A program made the translations under genes and the position numbers. This document shows, one piece after another, positions 1 to 15,707 of a DNA stretch of 64,000 nucleotides. The DNA comes from Telopea speciosissima (lineage: Eukaryota > Streptophyta > Magnoliopsida > Proteales > Proteaceae): NCBI RefSeq assembly GCF_018873765.1, contig NC_057922.1, forward strand, positions 13,777,563-13,841,562, read 5' to 3'. Position 1 is the stretch's first letter; each line of letters begins with the position of its first letter. Under the pieces are notes generated by a model. It was given only the letters and a program-made list of their open reading frames with translations. It ran no database searches and was not told the DNA's origin.

Positions 1-566
1 GGTAGGTTCTTTGCAACCTCCAGCGAAGTGGTTGACGGTCTGTAATCTTGCTGTGCCACTACCACTCCCAGTCTCAAACACAAAGGTTAAGGTTCTCTCG
101 TACGCGAATCAGGTTTCTCTCACACCTCTGCAACCTTCGCTGTCGGAGCTCTTTGCGGACCTCTCTCTCACTTCTCTTGACAAACCCTTACCCTCACTCC
201 TTTCGCTTTGTCGGAGTGCCCGTCGGAACAAAAAACCAGCGGAGGATCTCTCAATTTCTGCTCCCACTCTCAGGTTTGAGTTTTTTCTCTCACTCCTCTC
301 TCTCTCGCTCTGTAACCATTGCTCCATCTTCTACATTAACAGAGTTAAAAATAATAGGATAATAAAGGATAATTTGGATCTCTTCCAATCTTTCAAGAAA
401 ACCCAAAGATGGAATGTGTATTTTTCTAGTGATATCATGCCTTTGGTTTCTCATAGAGCTTCTCTAATTTCAATGTCTTATTATGGGGAATTCATGGATA
501 GGAAAGTTATCGTTCAAACCAAGTCATTTTAGTTTCAGACGCATTGCCCGTCCTGCGGTGCTGCGT

Positions 567-647
567 AGACACAACAAGGCCAAAAAATGATCGCCGTACC
601 CCCACTCGGCCAAGGATAAGGTGGCCATTTCACTCCTTGCTGTGTCT
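567..647. repeat. Small foldback (MITE-like) element
   Basis: The left arm AGACACAACAAGG (567-579) is matched in inverse by CCTTGCTGTGTCT (635-647) with one mismatch. The 81-bp unit has no coding capacity. It is a short terminal-inverted-repeat element or hairpin; I could not assign a superfamily because no target duplication was clear. Confidence 0.5.
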
Positions 648-692
648 GATAAGATTCCAACTGATTATTATTAAGGAGAAAGTTTTCTCTCC

Positions 693-842
693 AGGAGTGT
701 GGCCTAGGCCAACACTCTCATGAATCTATCTCTCTCCTCCCCATATGAAAAGATACCTCTACACCCTTGTTTTGAGGAGGAGAGAGATAAATACATAGGA
801 GTGCTAGTATAGACCACACTTTCGGACAAAAAACTACTTCCC
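693..842 (+). repeat. MITE family A, copy 1 (GTGTGGCC ends)
   Basis: The unit begins with GGAGTGTGGCC and ends near CCACACTTTCGG, so its ends are inverted. Inside, a pyrimidine stretch (TCTCTCTCCTCC) is mirrored by a purine stretch (GAGGAGGAGAGAGA). The same order of motifs recurs at 13756-14036 (+) and 45430-45590 (-), including CCTCCCCATATG in the middle. This shows a dispersed non-autonomous family. Confidence 0.65.
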
Positions 843-1433
843 TTATTATTAAATGGATTTGATTAATCGCTGTTCTCAACTCTCAATTCTCAATCAAATA
901 ATTATTTCTTCATTTTTTAAAATATCATTAATAAAGGAAAAGAGAATGCTACCTGCGTGCAGTGTGCTACACCTCACAAGGGTGTATAAAATGACCACCA
1001 CACCCATAAAAAGCTGGAAAAATCTGGGGCTGCGGTGGTCATTCCTCTCTTCCGTGTCGAGGCGTAGGGACTCACTCATCTCACCGTGCCGCAGGTAGAG
1101 CGTTATTTCTCCAATTAATAAAACGTTGATTTTAAGAAGTCGTAAGCATTACTGTACCTAACTTACATACAAAACGCGTGTTCGAAGCCTCAACCAAGCA
1201 TTCCTCACGCCCAAGCAACAGAGTTGAGTCAAGGTCAAACTCAAACAGCTTCTAGAAGAGTCCTCTTCTGGGTTAAAAAGGGTAAATTCGTCATTTCAGC
1301 AACAACAATTATGTGATTCTGTAATATTAACTGCACTTGAAGGCTATTTTCGTCATTCGAGCCACGAAATTCGTTATTCTTTTTCTCAGATTTGTTAGTT
1401 CTAAAAATAAAGCACTTTTTCGTGGGTGATTAA

Positions 1434-1442
1434 AAACCCTAA
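1434..1442 (+). promoter_or_regulatory. Telo-box (AAACCCTAA) in the cytochrome c promoter/leader
   Basis: AAACCCTAA lies 71-79 bases upstream of the cytochrome c ATG. Telo-boxes are known in promoters of plant genes for ribosomal, cell-cycle and mitochondrial respiratory proteins, often close to the transcription start. Its role here is inferred from motif and position only. Confidence 0.5.
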
Positions 1443-1512
1443 AAAGTTCTGGTTCTCAGAGGCTCAGAGCTGTGGAATTGAAGGAGAGGAAATCCTAAGT
1501 TTGTGAGGAGCA

Positions 1513-6963
<5,451 letters not shown>

Positions 6964-9900
6964 AGTGCTAAGTCTAGGACAGTTAGTTTCATTCATTTTG
7001 CGGCAATTAAAGGGTGTCTTGTTGCAGAGACGGATAAGAAACAATATTTTTTCAGAATAAGACCACCAGAGTGTGCCATGGTGTTTCTTCCTAAATAGAG
7101 AAGAGTAGGAGGATTAATTACCTCTTTTGGAAGGAGGGCATTGCCACTGGTTAACGATTTAAATTCAATATGAAATTCTACCTCATTCTTGGATGATTTT
7201 TATCCCCCGACACTTCAATGATCAGTTGCTGATATTGCTTAATTGTTTGGTTTTGTTAGACTTCTTTAGTAAGTGAAATGATATTACATATTTTATATGT
7301 GATGCTAGAGAGTTCAATGTTGAGCTCAATTGGTTTCTTCAATTATGCTCTTTCCTAAATAAACTTCATTTATGACTTGGTCAGAGCTTTCTGATTTTTT
7401 GGGTTTTTTTTTTTGGGGGTGGGGTGGGGTGGGGGTGTGTTGGTGTTTGGTTTTGGTTTGTTGTTGGTTGGCGAGGGCGAATAGCTTCCTGATTCTTTAA
7501 TTTCATGGCAAAATCGATTTTATAACTTAGCCCCTTTGTATAATCTCCCAGTTCGTGATCTTCCCTGTTATCTTCTTGAGTAATGTGATCAATGCTTGTT
7601 TTGTTCAAAAGAGAAACAGCAGGCATTGCGTAAGAGATTGGTGTTTTGAGTATCAAATAGTGTCGTAAATAACACCAGTAAGTGAGATAGAGGGCTAATT
7701 TATTAATTTAATGAATTCAATATGTTTTTTATCTAGTGAAGTATAGAGCTTTGCAGATTTGTGACGGATCTGATCCCTTACATGACTCAATTGAACGCTG
7801 ACACAGCCCCTCCCCCCGTTATTGGTTTGTGTTCAAAGATCTGATTTGCTATTTCTCATCAACGATAGAAATTTTGAAGCTGCAAGTTTTTTGTCAGAGT
7901 GAGAAGCATTGCCAGCACAATCGGAAGAATATCTTGTGTGATTTTCATCAATATATATAGGTTATCGACTTATTTTCTTTTCATTCTATAGCTGATCGGC
8001 GACGCTAGATCTGAGATCTTCTTGCCGCCATCGTTGCCGTGCAACACTGCTTCACTGATCAGCCGACTCTTCCGTTACTGTAACCATACGAACAGGTTTT
8101 TTCAATAGCTTGGATAGTTACTCGATCACCTTAATGCATTTCAAGTCTTCAAGTTGCTCATGCATTCACCACCATCTATTATTCAAACGGTTGCTGGATT
8201 AAATGTATTTAATTTTGGGGGATTCAACAAGTGGGTACATCACTTTATACCCTTCAAATGGCGCCATCTCTTAGTGCTTACCAAATGGTTTCAACATTTG
8301 GTGTCGATCAAGTGGGTTGTTCGTCATTTAGTACTCATCAAACAATATCATTACTTGGTGTCCATTATGACTTTTCTCATCATTGTATAAGACATTTTTT
8401 AAGGCATGCCCGTTGCAACTCCGCTTTTGCTCATGTTCATGTCATTGTCCATCCTTCATCTCTATTGTTTCGGTCTAGTGTTTCATGAATTTGTGTCGGA
8501 AGTTCGTCGAAACTACAATGGTCCATCTTCCTTGGAAAATTGTCATCACATCAATGGATTTTGTGTCAACTCTTCCCATCATGAGAAACTTGAGGACGCA
8601 GGACATAGGTCCAATGGTGGAGCCAAATCCGGAGTAGATGTCGAAAAAGAAGACCGGAGAATCTCAAGGCCAAACCCAATTGTTTGCCCTATTCAAGTTA
8701 CAAATGGTCATTTTAGATCATTAGGATCAAAGAAATTTTATGATATTAAAGTAGATACCCATACGACTTTGGCTACCATTGCTACTCCACTAGTGGTTTC
8801 TTTATCTCCCAAGAATATTTTTCATATATCTTTTTATTTTGTTGGCTGTGTATATAGCTTTGTTTTTAGGGAATTTATTGATGTTACCAATCCCCTAGTC
8901 TCGGAAGTCATGTCGGTGATATGTGAGACACTTTGACCATATTCTATTCCTTGATTTTTTATATTTTGTATCCAAACCATGTATAATCCATATCGTTTAT
9001 TTGAATACAACTACTTTTTACCACAAAAAAAGTAGGTCCTTCCATTTCTTGCTTTTTATTAATTTAATATATTTAATATGTTTTTAAATTGTTTACCGTT
9101 TTTACATATCATACTCATTATGTCAAAGATGTGACCTATCTTTCTATCAATGATGCGGGTGCTCATGAGTGCTGATTGATGTGGTAAGAAATAGTAAATA
9201 CAGAATGCCTTATTTATTTCTTTTTATGAATATATGGATGAAAGCTGATATTGGATGACATGTTCGTGAATGGAGTCAATTGGATATGGCAAGTAATCTT
9301 CTGAAGTGAAATCACAAAAGCGGGCAGCAATAAAAGAAAGCAGAGAACAAACTCATTAAGCCATTGGGTTTGCACAATCATATAGAATTATGTAATAATC
9401 AAAGTTAGGCCTTACAGGTTCTTCAATCTAAATACCCAGCTTGCTGAAGGCACTAGACAGCCATCATTCATTGCTTTTTACTTCTCCAGATGGTAACTCT
9501 CACCCCTTAGATAATGGGTCCCTACCCAAGGTAAACCAATTCCTACAAATAAGGCACTTCTAAAGTCCTAGTCCCCATTCTTCTCTACTAGCAATGTGGG
9601 ACTAAAGATGAGAGAACAAAAAAATTTTAATTACTTGTCAAAACACAAGGAGGAAACATGAAATTCAAATTTCATGTGATTAAGGAGAGATATAAGCAAG
9701 TCAAGACAAGAGAAGTCAAAACAAAACAAAACCAACTCAGTATTATTTATAAATTTGAATCTCAAAAACACTTAAAGCACAACAATTGGATGTGAAGAGA
9801 TTCACCTCCAAAGTTGAGGGAAGCAAAAATTTCACACAAGGGAGGTCCCAACTACTGTATTGTAATTAGGCAAGGCTCCTCCAGGCACCATTTTTTTGTC

Positions 9901-10467
9901 CAAACCAAATTATGGACAATGACTAGTCAATATTAAGTTTCCTGTTACCTTTTGAATAGAATGCACCAACTCCTCTGAGCTTTGTTGAGCTCTTTTGGTA
10001 ATGTTTCCAAACTTCAATGAGCATTTCTAGCACACATTCCTCTTCAATGAGAATCAACTGCAGTCATGTTTTTGCATTAGAAATAGAAATAGTTTAAAAG
10101 TGATAACAGGAAAAACACACACACACCCACAATTTTTTAAAGGCATTCGGCTCATCAAAGAGAAAGGCACAAAGTCCCCCTAGAAAAACCAATAAATCTA
10201 GAACTAATTTACAACCTTATCTGCTCCTTCACATGTGGGCTTTAAAGATGCATAAATTGTTCTTCAATTCTACAATAATCAAAATCATTTTTACTAGTTT
10301 TAGATTTGTATCCATAACAAGTATGGGCATAGATAAGAGTATCACAAAGGAACTTTTTCATGATTACCAAAAAGGGAGGGAAAAACTTACCAAGCTCATT
10401 TTATTCTTTATCATCAGATCCTATGGTGTTCTACATTGTTAACAAAATAGGTTTCCTCTATAAGTTA
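6964..10467. other. Region between cytochrome c and the PPR locus
   Basis: The first ~200 bases are the likely 3' UTR of cytochrome c. A G-rich low-complexity stretch follows near 7400-7440. From about 7780 to 8940 the base composition changes and an unrecognised ORF occurs (listed separately). From 9000 to 10467 I see only AT-rich, non-coding sequence. Confidence 0.4.
8406..8936 (+). other. Unrecognised 176-residue open frame, possibly transposon-derived
   Basis: An open frame of 176 codons starts at an ATG. The translation has hydrophobic stretches near both ends and a middle rich in His, Asn and charged residues. I recognise no domain. Overlapping open frames upstream (from 8154) suggest a decayed longer coding sequence. 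It may be a degraded retroelement, an orphan gene or chance; nothing in the sequence decides. Confidence 0.2.
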
Positions 10468-10963
10468 CTAACCAATGCAAGAGTAAACTCCATCGTTAAA
10501 GTGGTAGAACCGATGGACATTTCTTGCCCCATGAGCTTGGAAATGAGTTGGTATCTTTGTGGCAATCACAAAATACATAAGAGGTTTCTGGTGATCCTGA
10601 TGCCCGTCTCGGGAGCTACTTTGGTAACAGCCAAAGCAACGGCCAGCCACTAACTTTGATCCCAGAGCATATTTTCCTTCACCTCTTCTCCATCATAAGC
10701 ACAGGACTTATATCAGGGGCATGTGACTGCTGTTTCTTGTATTATCAGAAAACTGCCGTTTCTTGGAGTGTTCAGACTTCAATTTCTGAGGTTGAAGCAA
10801 TGGTGCATGAGGGTGATCTCCCAGCCTCCTTGAGAGTCCAAGTCATGTCTTCCACCTTGGAATATACACTCTCTGACTGGGTATGACTTGTACAACGAAC
10901 TGCATTTTCCAATTCAACATAACTGCATCCTGGTTCTTTCTTTAGACCCTTTGGAATAAAATT
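10468..10963 (-). pseudogene. Partial tandem duplicate of the PPR gene's DYW C-terminus
   Basis: On the minus strand this segment parallels the last ~430 bases of the adjacent PPR gene (10979-11409) in order, from the region coding GCSYVELEKV to the end. RFYHFNDGVYSCIG here corresponds to RFHHFKNGICSCGDYW there. The copy has frameshifts, lacks the final DYW, and has about 90 extra bases near 10731-10819. It lies only 15 bases beyond the stop codon of the functional gene in the same orientation, so it is probably the remnant of a tandem duplication. It cannot encode an editing domain. Confidence 0.85.
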
Positions 10964-10978
10964 TTGGTCAATAATTAC

Positions 10979-13132
10979 TCACCAGTAATCTCCACAAGAA
11001 CAAATACCATTTTTAAAGTGGTGGAACCGATGGGCATCTCTCATGATAATCTCTCGACCCATGTGCTTGGAAATGAGTTTAGTCACTGTGTGACAATCAC
11101 AACATATTCGGAGGTTCTTGGTGATCATGATGACTGTCCCAGGAGCCGTGTTAATAAGAGCAAAAGCAATGGCTAGGCGCTCGCTGTGATCCCAAAGCAT
11201 CTTCTCCTTCACCTCTTCATTGACATCATATAACACAGAACTTGTATCAGGGGTGTACCCAGCCTCTTTGAGTTGCCAACATAAGTCTTCCAACTTGGAA
11301 TATATACTCTCTGATTGTGGGTGTGACTTGTCGCCAACTAGAAAACAATGAACCACCTTTTCCAACTCAACGTAGCTGCATCCTGGTTGTTTCTTCAGCC
11401 CCTTTGATCTCACAGTGGCTCTCACTCTTTCCACATCATCCCATCTTTTCTCCACGGCATAAATGTTTGAGAGAGAAATGTATGGAACTACAGCTTTTGG
11501 GTTCAAATCAAAAGCATTCAGGGCCGCAATCTCTGCTAGCTTGACATTGTGGTGGACTCGACAAGCAAACAAAAGTGAAGCCCATATATCAAGTGTAGGT
11601 TTTACTTCCATGGTTGTGATCAACTTATATGCTTGATCTAGATGCCCTGCTCGGCCAAGGAGATCCACCATACAGGAATAATGCTCAACTATATGCTCCA
11701 TATTGTACTCCTTAGCTATTTTGTAGAAAATATCACATCCCTCATCCACTAACCCTGCATGGCTACATGCTGACAAAACTGATGTGAAGGTAACCTCATC
11801 TGGCCTAATATTCTTTGCCTCCATTTGATTAAAAACAGCTATAGCCTCCCTTCCCTTCCCATGCAGCCCATATCCAGCAATCATAGCACTCCAAGAAATC
11901 AAATTTATCTCAGGCATCTCCTCAAACACTTGACAGGAACAACCCAAATTCCCGCATTTTGCATACATGTTTATAAGTCCAGTCCCCACAATAGTATATA
12001 TAGCAAATCCTTTTCTAGTGAGCAAAGCATGAACAGACATGCCAAATTGCAAAGCTGTAATTTGATCACAAGCTCCAAGTACAGCCATGAGAGTAACTTG
12101 ATCAGGCTCTATACCTTCTAAGAGAATTTGGTTAAAAAGTCTCAGGCTTTCAAAAGCATCTCCATTCCTAGCATAACCCAAAATCATGGAATTAAATGAG
12201 ACAGTATCTCTCTCAAACATCTCAAATAACGACCTTGCATAGACCATAGAATTGCAGTTACAATATACATAAATGAGAGAGTTTGTCACAGAAATATCAA
12301 GTCCACAATTATTTCGAATAACAAAACCATGCATTTGTCTACCCAGCTGCAATGCCCTCATATTGGCACAAGCAGGGAGGATGGTGACCAATGTTGCACA
12401 ATCAGCTCTTTCTCCAGATCTAGCCATCAGACTAAAAATCGATAAAGCCTCTTCTGGGTCACCATTCTTTGTGTACCCTGAAATCATTGTGTTCCAAGAA
12501 GTTAAGTCTCTAATGGGCATTCTATCAAACAGCTTCCTAGCAGCCTCCATGTCCCTAAATTTTGAATACACTGACAGAAGAGAATTACCCACATAGATAT
12601 CAGACTCGAACCCACGAATGACTATCTCAGAATGGATCTTCCTTCCAATTTTCACATCCAACAGATCACCACACGCCTTGAGAACAAAAGGGTATGTAAA
12701 ATTATCTGCCTTTTGACCAAACCACAACATGTCACGGTACAGAGCAAGGGAATCCAAAGAAAAACCATTGCAGGCATAGCCCCTGATCATGCAATTCAAT
12801 AAGAATGAGTTTTTCAATATGATATCATCGAAAATAACACGGGCTTCACTCATGCTACCACAGATTGCATAAAAGGCAGAAAGTTTGGTGTTTAGATAAG
12901 TGTTTTTGACGAGAAGGCCCGAAGAAACCATGTGGGCATGGAGCTGCTTGCCTTTATGGTATGATTTGGAGTTGGTAAATGATTGTAAGAGAGTTCCACA
13001 TTGCAGAGATGTAAGAGAATGTGTCTGAGCTTTTTCTTTTGTGAGTTGGGTGATGTAGTAGTCGATTTGAAGGAGATATTGGAGTTTTCTCGGGTGGGGT
13101 TTGAAGGGTTTACGAATAAGAGCGCCATTCAT
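10979..13132 (-). CDS. PLS-class DYW pentatricopeptide repeat protein
   Basis: A single uninterrupted exon encodes 717 residues, typical of plant PLS-DYW proteins. Repeats run from about residue 50 to 520 with recurring units such as SWNTMISGYTKNGDPEEAL and SWSAMIAGYGLHGKGREAI. The E-type region follows, then the PG box (GCSYVELEKVVHCF) and the DYW cytidine deaminase domain with the zinc-binding HSE (649-651), CCDCH (677-681) and the terminal DYW. These proteins bind specific organelle transcripts and edit C to U in chloroplasts or mitochondria. Targeting is expected from the basic N-terminus, but which organelle and which site cannot be read here. The ATG at 13132 is followed shortly by the first repeats. 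A decayed copy of its 3' end sits immediately downstream. Confidence 0.93.
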   Translation of the reverse strand: MNGALIRKPFKPHPRKLQYLLQIDYYITQLTKEKAQTHSLTSLQCGTLLQSFTNSKSYHKGKQLHAHMVSSGLLVKNTYLNTKLSAFYAICGSMSEARVIFDDIILKNSFLLNCMIRGYACNGFSLDSLALYRDMLWFGQKADNFTYPFVLKACGDLLDVKIGRKIHSEIVIRGFESDIYVGNSLLSVYSKFRDMEAARKLFDRMPIRDLTSWNTMISGYTKNGDPEEALSIFSLMARSGERADCATLVTILPACANMRALQLGRQMHGFVIRNNCGLDISVTNSLIYVYCNCNSMVYARSLFEMFERDTVSFNSMILGYARNGDAFESLRLFNQILLEGIEPDQVTLMAVLGACDQITALQFGMSVHALLTRKGFAIYTIVGTGLINMYAKCGNLGCSCQVFEEMPEINLISWSAMIAGYGLHGKGREAIAVFNQMEAKNIRPDEVTFTSVLSACSHAGLVDEGCDIFYKIAKEYNMEHIVEHYSCMVDLLGRAGHLDQAYKLITTMEVKPTLDIWASLLFACRVHHNVKLAEIAALNAFDLNPKAVVPYISLSNIYAVEKRWDDVERVRATVRSKGLKKQPGCSYVELEKVVHCFLVGDKSHPQSESIYSKLEDLCWQLKEAGYTPDTSSVLYDVNEEVKEKMLWDHSERLAIAFALINTAPGTVIMITKNLRICCDCHTVTKLISKHMGREIIMRDAHRFHHFKNGICSCGDYW

Positions 13133-13755
13133 GAGGGAGGTTGAGAACCAAGAAATTTTAATGGGTTGAAAGATCTAGTTTTATTATTTTTTTCTGAACT
13201 TTAAACAGTTCTGTCTTTTAAAAGGAGGTTGGTGTTCAATTTAGAAGACCGAAAGCTCAAACAGTAGGGAAAGCGTTTTCCTGGGTTTATAAATCTCTTT
13301 CTTAATTGTTCACGACTTCACGTCATGGGCAAACATGGGTGAGCCTGTGCTACAACACTCCAAAGTCAACAACCATTCAATTGTGGTCTGCTCCTACCTG
13401 GTACCTGCAACTTCAGGGGTTTACCTTTAGATTGGTGCTTCTTGATTGAATTCCCAAATGATCTGGACTTGTTCCTGCAACTTACAGGCCTGGGATAGAG
13501 GGTTGTAGAGATCAGAAAGAACTTCTCCTGCGCTGGAATTTCAGGTTCGGTTGGTTAAAGAAAGGTTTCTTCCTTATTACCCCCATAAAAGACCTATTTT
13601 CTGTTATTTACATCCAAGTCCCTATATTTTGTAAATCCATTTTATTTCACTCTCTTTTAATTGAATTCCAGAATTGCATCCTTCATTTAAGTTAATTACA
13701 GATTGTCCCTTACTTTTTTGATAGGCTTTGAGATTTTATTTATGGGAAAAAAAAC

Positions 13756-14036
13756 TCTCGGGGAGTGTGGCCTATATCAGGAGAATGGATCAATTGCACG
13801 TACCAACAGGTGAATGTACATTTAAGAATCAATCACATTTTAATTTTGTTTTCATAAAAACCCTTCCTCCCCTTGTAAATGGTAAAAATAGGACAGGTGG
13901 TTGGCTCTCACATGTATGTTCACCTGTTGATACGTGCAGAGGAATCGAACTCCTACACGAGACCCTTCATGAGTCTCTCTCTCTTCTCCCCATATAAAAA
14001 GATTTCTCTGCCCCTTATTTTGAGGAGGAGAGAGAT
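13756..14036 (+). repeat. MITE family A, copy 2, interrupted by another MITE
   Basis: It starts GGGGAGTGTGGCCTATA and resumes after an insertion with CATGAGTCTCTCTC, CTCCCCATAT and GAGGAGGAGAGAGATA, the same order as in the copy at 693-842. The interruption at 13795-13938 is itself an inverted-repeat element. Confidence 0.6.
13795..13938. repeat. MITE nested inside family A copy 2
   Basis: The left end TGCACGTACCAACAGGTGAA and the inverse of the right end (TGCACGTATCAACAGGTGAA) match with one difference, and the match continues into about 25 bp. The unit is about 144 bp without coding sequence. It splits a family A element, so it is the younger insertion. Confidence 0.7.
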
Positions 14037-14778
14037 AGACCTATTTTCCTTTTTTTGTTGTTCTTTTCTCCTTTGATGTATTTTTTTTTTTTTTGGTAAG
14101 ATTGCTTTGGTATCTATTTTAAATTGGGCAGAGAAAGACCTACATAGTAGAGAGAGAGAGAGGTATTGTTAGATTCCTATGTTACTTTCCTCGAATTATA
14201 GATGGTAGGCAGCTTAAGTCGGGCAAGGGTTCTACACGCCACTCGCATGTAATGGCATTTCTCATGCCAAGCCAAATCAACATGATTAGAGAGGAGAGAG
14301 TATCAAAAGAGAGAGTGACAGTTTCTCTTGAAAAGAAATCGTATTTTAAAAAGAGAATAAAAGACGTGGAGAAAGATAAAAGAGGCAATGCTTAGGTTTC
14401 TAAAAAGGTATTTTCATCAAGTGAAAAAAAGTACCCAAATATTTTGGGAGGAAGAATGCTACCCGATCACGCTGTTCTGCTCTTTGATATAATGGCACGT
14501 GAAATAATTACCGCACCCTTGGTCATTTCTAGAGTTTCAAAGGATGTGTGGTAGAAGCAAGATGATACTTTCCGATGCTCCTGTGTCTAGGCACAGATAC
14601 CCTTTTTTTTCTTTTTTTTACTTTTTTGGATCTTCTCAAGTTTGGCGTAAGCCCTGAAAGCAAAAAAACATCTTGGCTTTACATGGGATTCACTCATTTT
14701 TTAAAATGACCTAAATTTTTTATGGTAACAAGCTAACATCCAACGGACACTTGGTCTTCAACATTGTTTAAAAGGCTC

Positions 14779-14892
14779 ATGTTCTCTGTGCCGCAGCGCA
14801 GGCTGCGCCCAGACACATGGGCCTGCCACTCAAGGGGTCAGGGTGGTCATTGTGCCCCACCCCATGTGTCTGAGCGCAGGCACAGAGAACAT
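14779..14892. repeat. Foldback element with long inverted arms (ATGTTCTCTGTGCC)
   Basis: The left arm starts ATGTTCTCTGTGCC (14779-14792) and continues through CCCAGACACATGGG. The right arm carries CCCCATGTGTCTGAGCGC and ends GGCACAGAGAACAT (14879-14892). Apart from about 10 extra bases in the left arm, the arms pair over some 35 bp. It could form a stable hairpin and may be a small-RNA source. Confidence 0.75.
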
Positions 14893-15707
14893 TCTCCCTT
14901 GTTTAAAATACTTTATATTAAAACAAATGCTGCTCATTAAGGACCAGAGGCCCATAACTCAGTATCCACTGGGTCATGGGAGGAATAGATTGGGGTTGGT
15001 CATCACTTTCAAGTTTCAACAGTTCTGGCATGAAGTGGACACCGTTGGACTCGAACCCAATGCATCTTCATGCCGGCAGCACAAGCTTTTACTATTGCAC
15101 CAAGTTTTCCCCTCAGCATTCATTGTGCAGTTTCATCTACATCTGATAACTGATGTCCTGAATGTTAAGAAATGTTATCATGACAGCAGCCTTCAAAGTA
15201 ACTGAAAGCCACACTTGAAACCCGACCACAGCCTCTACTTCCATGAGAAAAAGTAAATTATACAGCAACTATTGATAAGAAACTGGCAAGTACAAAACTG
15301 ATTGTAGATTACAGGATCTTAGACATTTCAGTTCTAATTAATCACTGTCACCAGAATGCTATTATAATCGTAGGTGCCATCTTGCTCGAGTAATATATGG
15401 TAGACGTTGTGTATGTATCTCCAAAGTTCAACTCTCATTTGAGTGCAATAAGCATTCTATTTAACTTTTGCAGGTGCAGCAAAAAACCAGTGTACAAAAT
15501 ATGCAAACAAACCTTGTTGAGACTAACTTTAAAAGGGTATATCTGCATGGAAAGCTTGCTCCAACCCTCTTTAAATTGCTATCCTACCTGAACTTACAAA
15601 TAAAATTAGTGGATTCAGCCTTGACATTACAATTTCATCTCAGATGTTTTTCAAAAACAAGCAACTGTGCCCCCTGCGTGAGTCGTTTGATATCAATCAC
15701 AACATTA

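Larger units (their letters stand above)
1..1512. other. Upstream region of the cytochrome c gene, with two small foldback elements
   Basis: No coding sequence could be supported here. Positions 1-350 are C+T-rich and open in several frames, but none resembles a known protein; they could be the 5' part of an unrelated transcript or repeat DNA. Positions 567-647 and 693-842 are small inverted-repeat elements listed separately. The last 100 bases before the ATG at 1513 carry a telo-box and should include the cytochrome c promoter and 5' leader. I saw no convincing TATA box. Confidence 0.5.
13133..15707. other. Intergenic region between the PPR gene and the 3' end of PPME1
   Basis: The first few hundred bases are the likely promoter of the PPR gene. 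The middle contains a MITE nested in another MITE (13756-14036) and a strong foldback element (14779-14892). Positions 14450-14620 hold a further weak repeat beginning AGAATGCTACC, similar to 940-960. The last ~350 bases before 15707 are probably the PPME1 3' UTR. No gene was seen. Confidence 0.45.

Noticed and set aside
1-532. 173-residue open frame at the window start
   Set aside because: Composition is low-complexity Ser/Leu from a C+T-rich tract, there is no recognisable domain, and overlapping frames are equally open.
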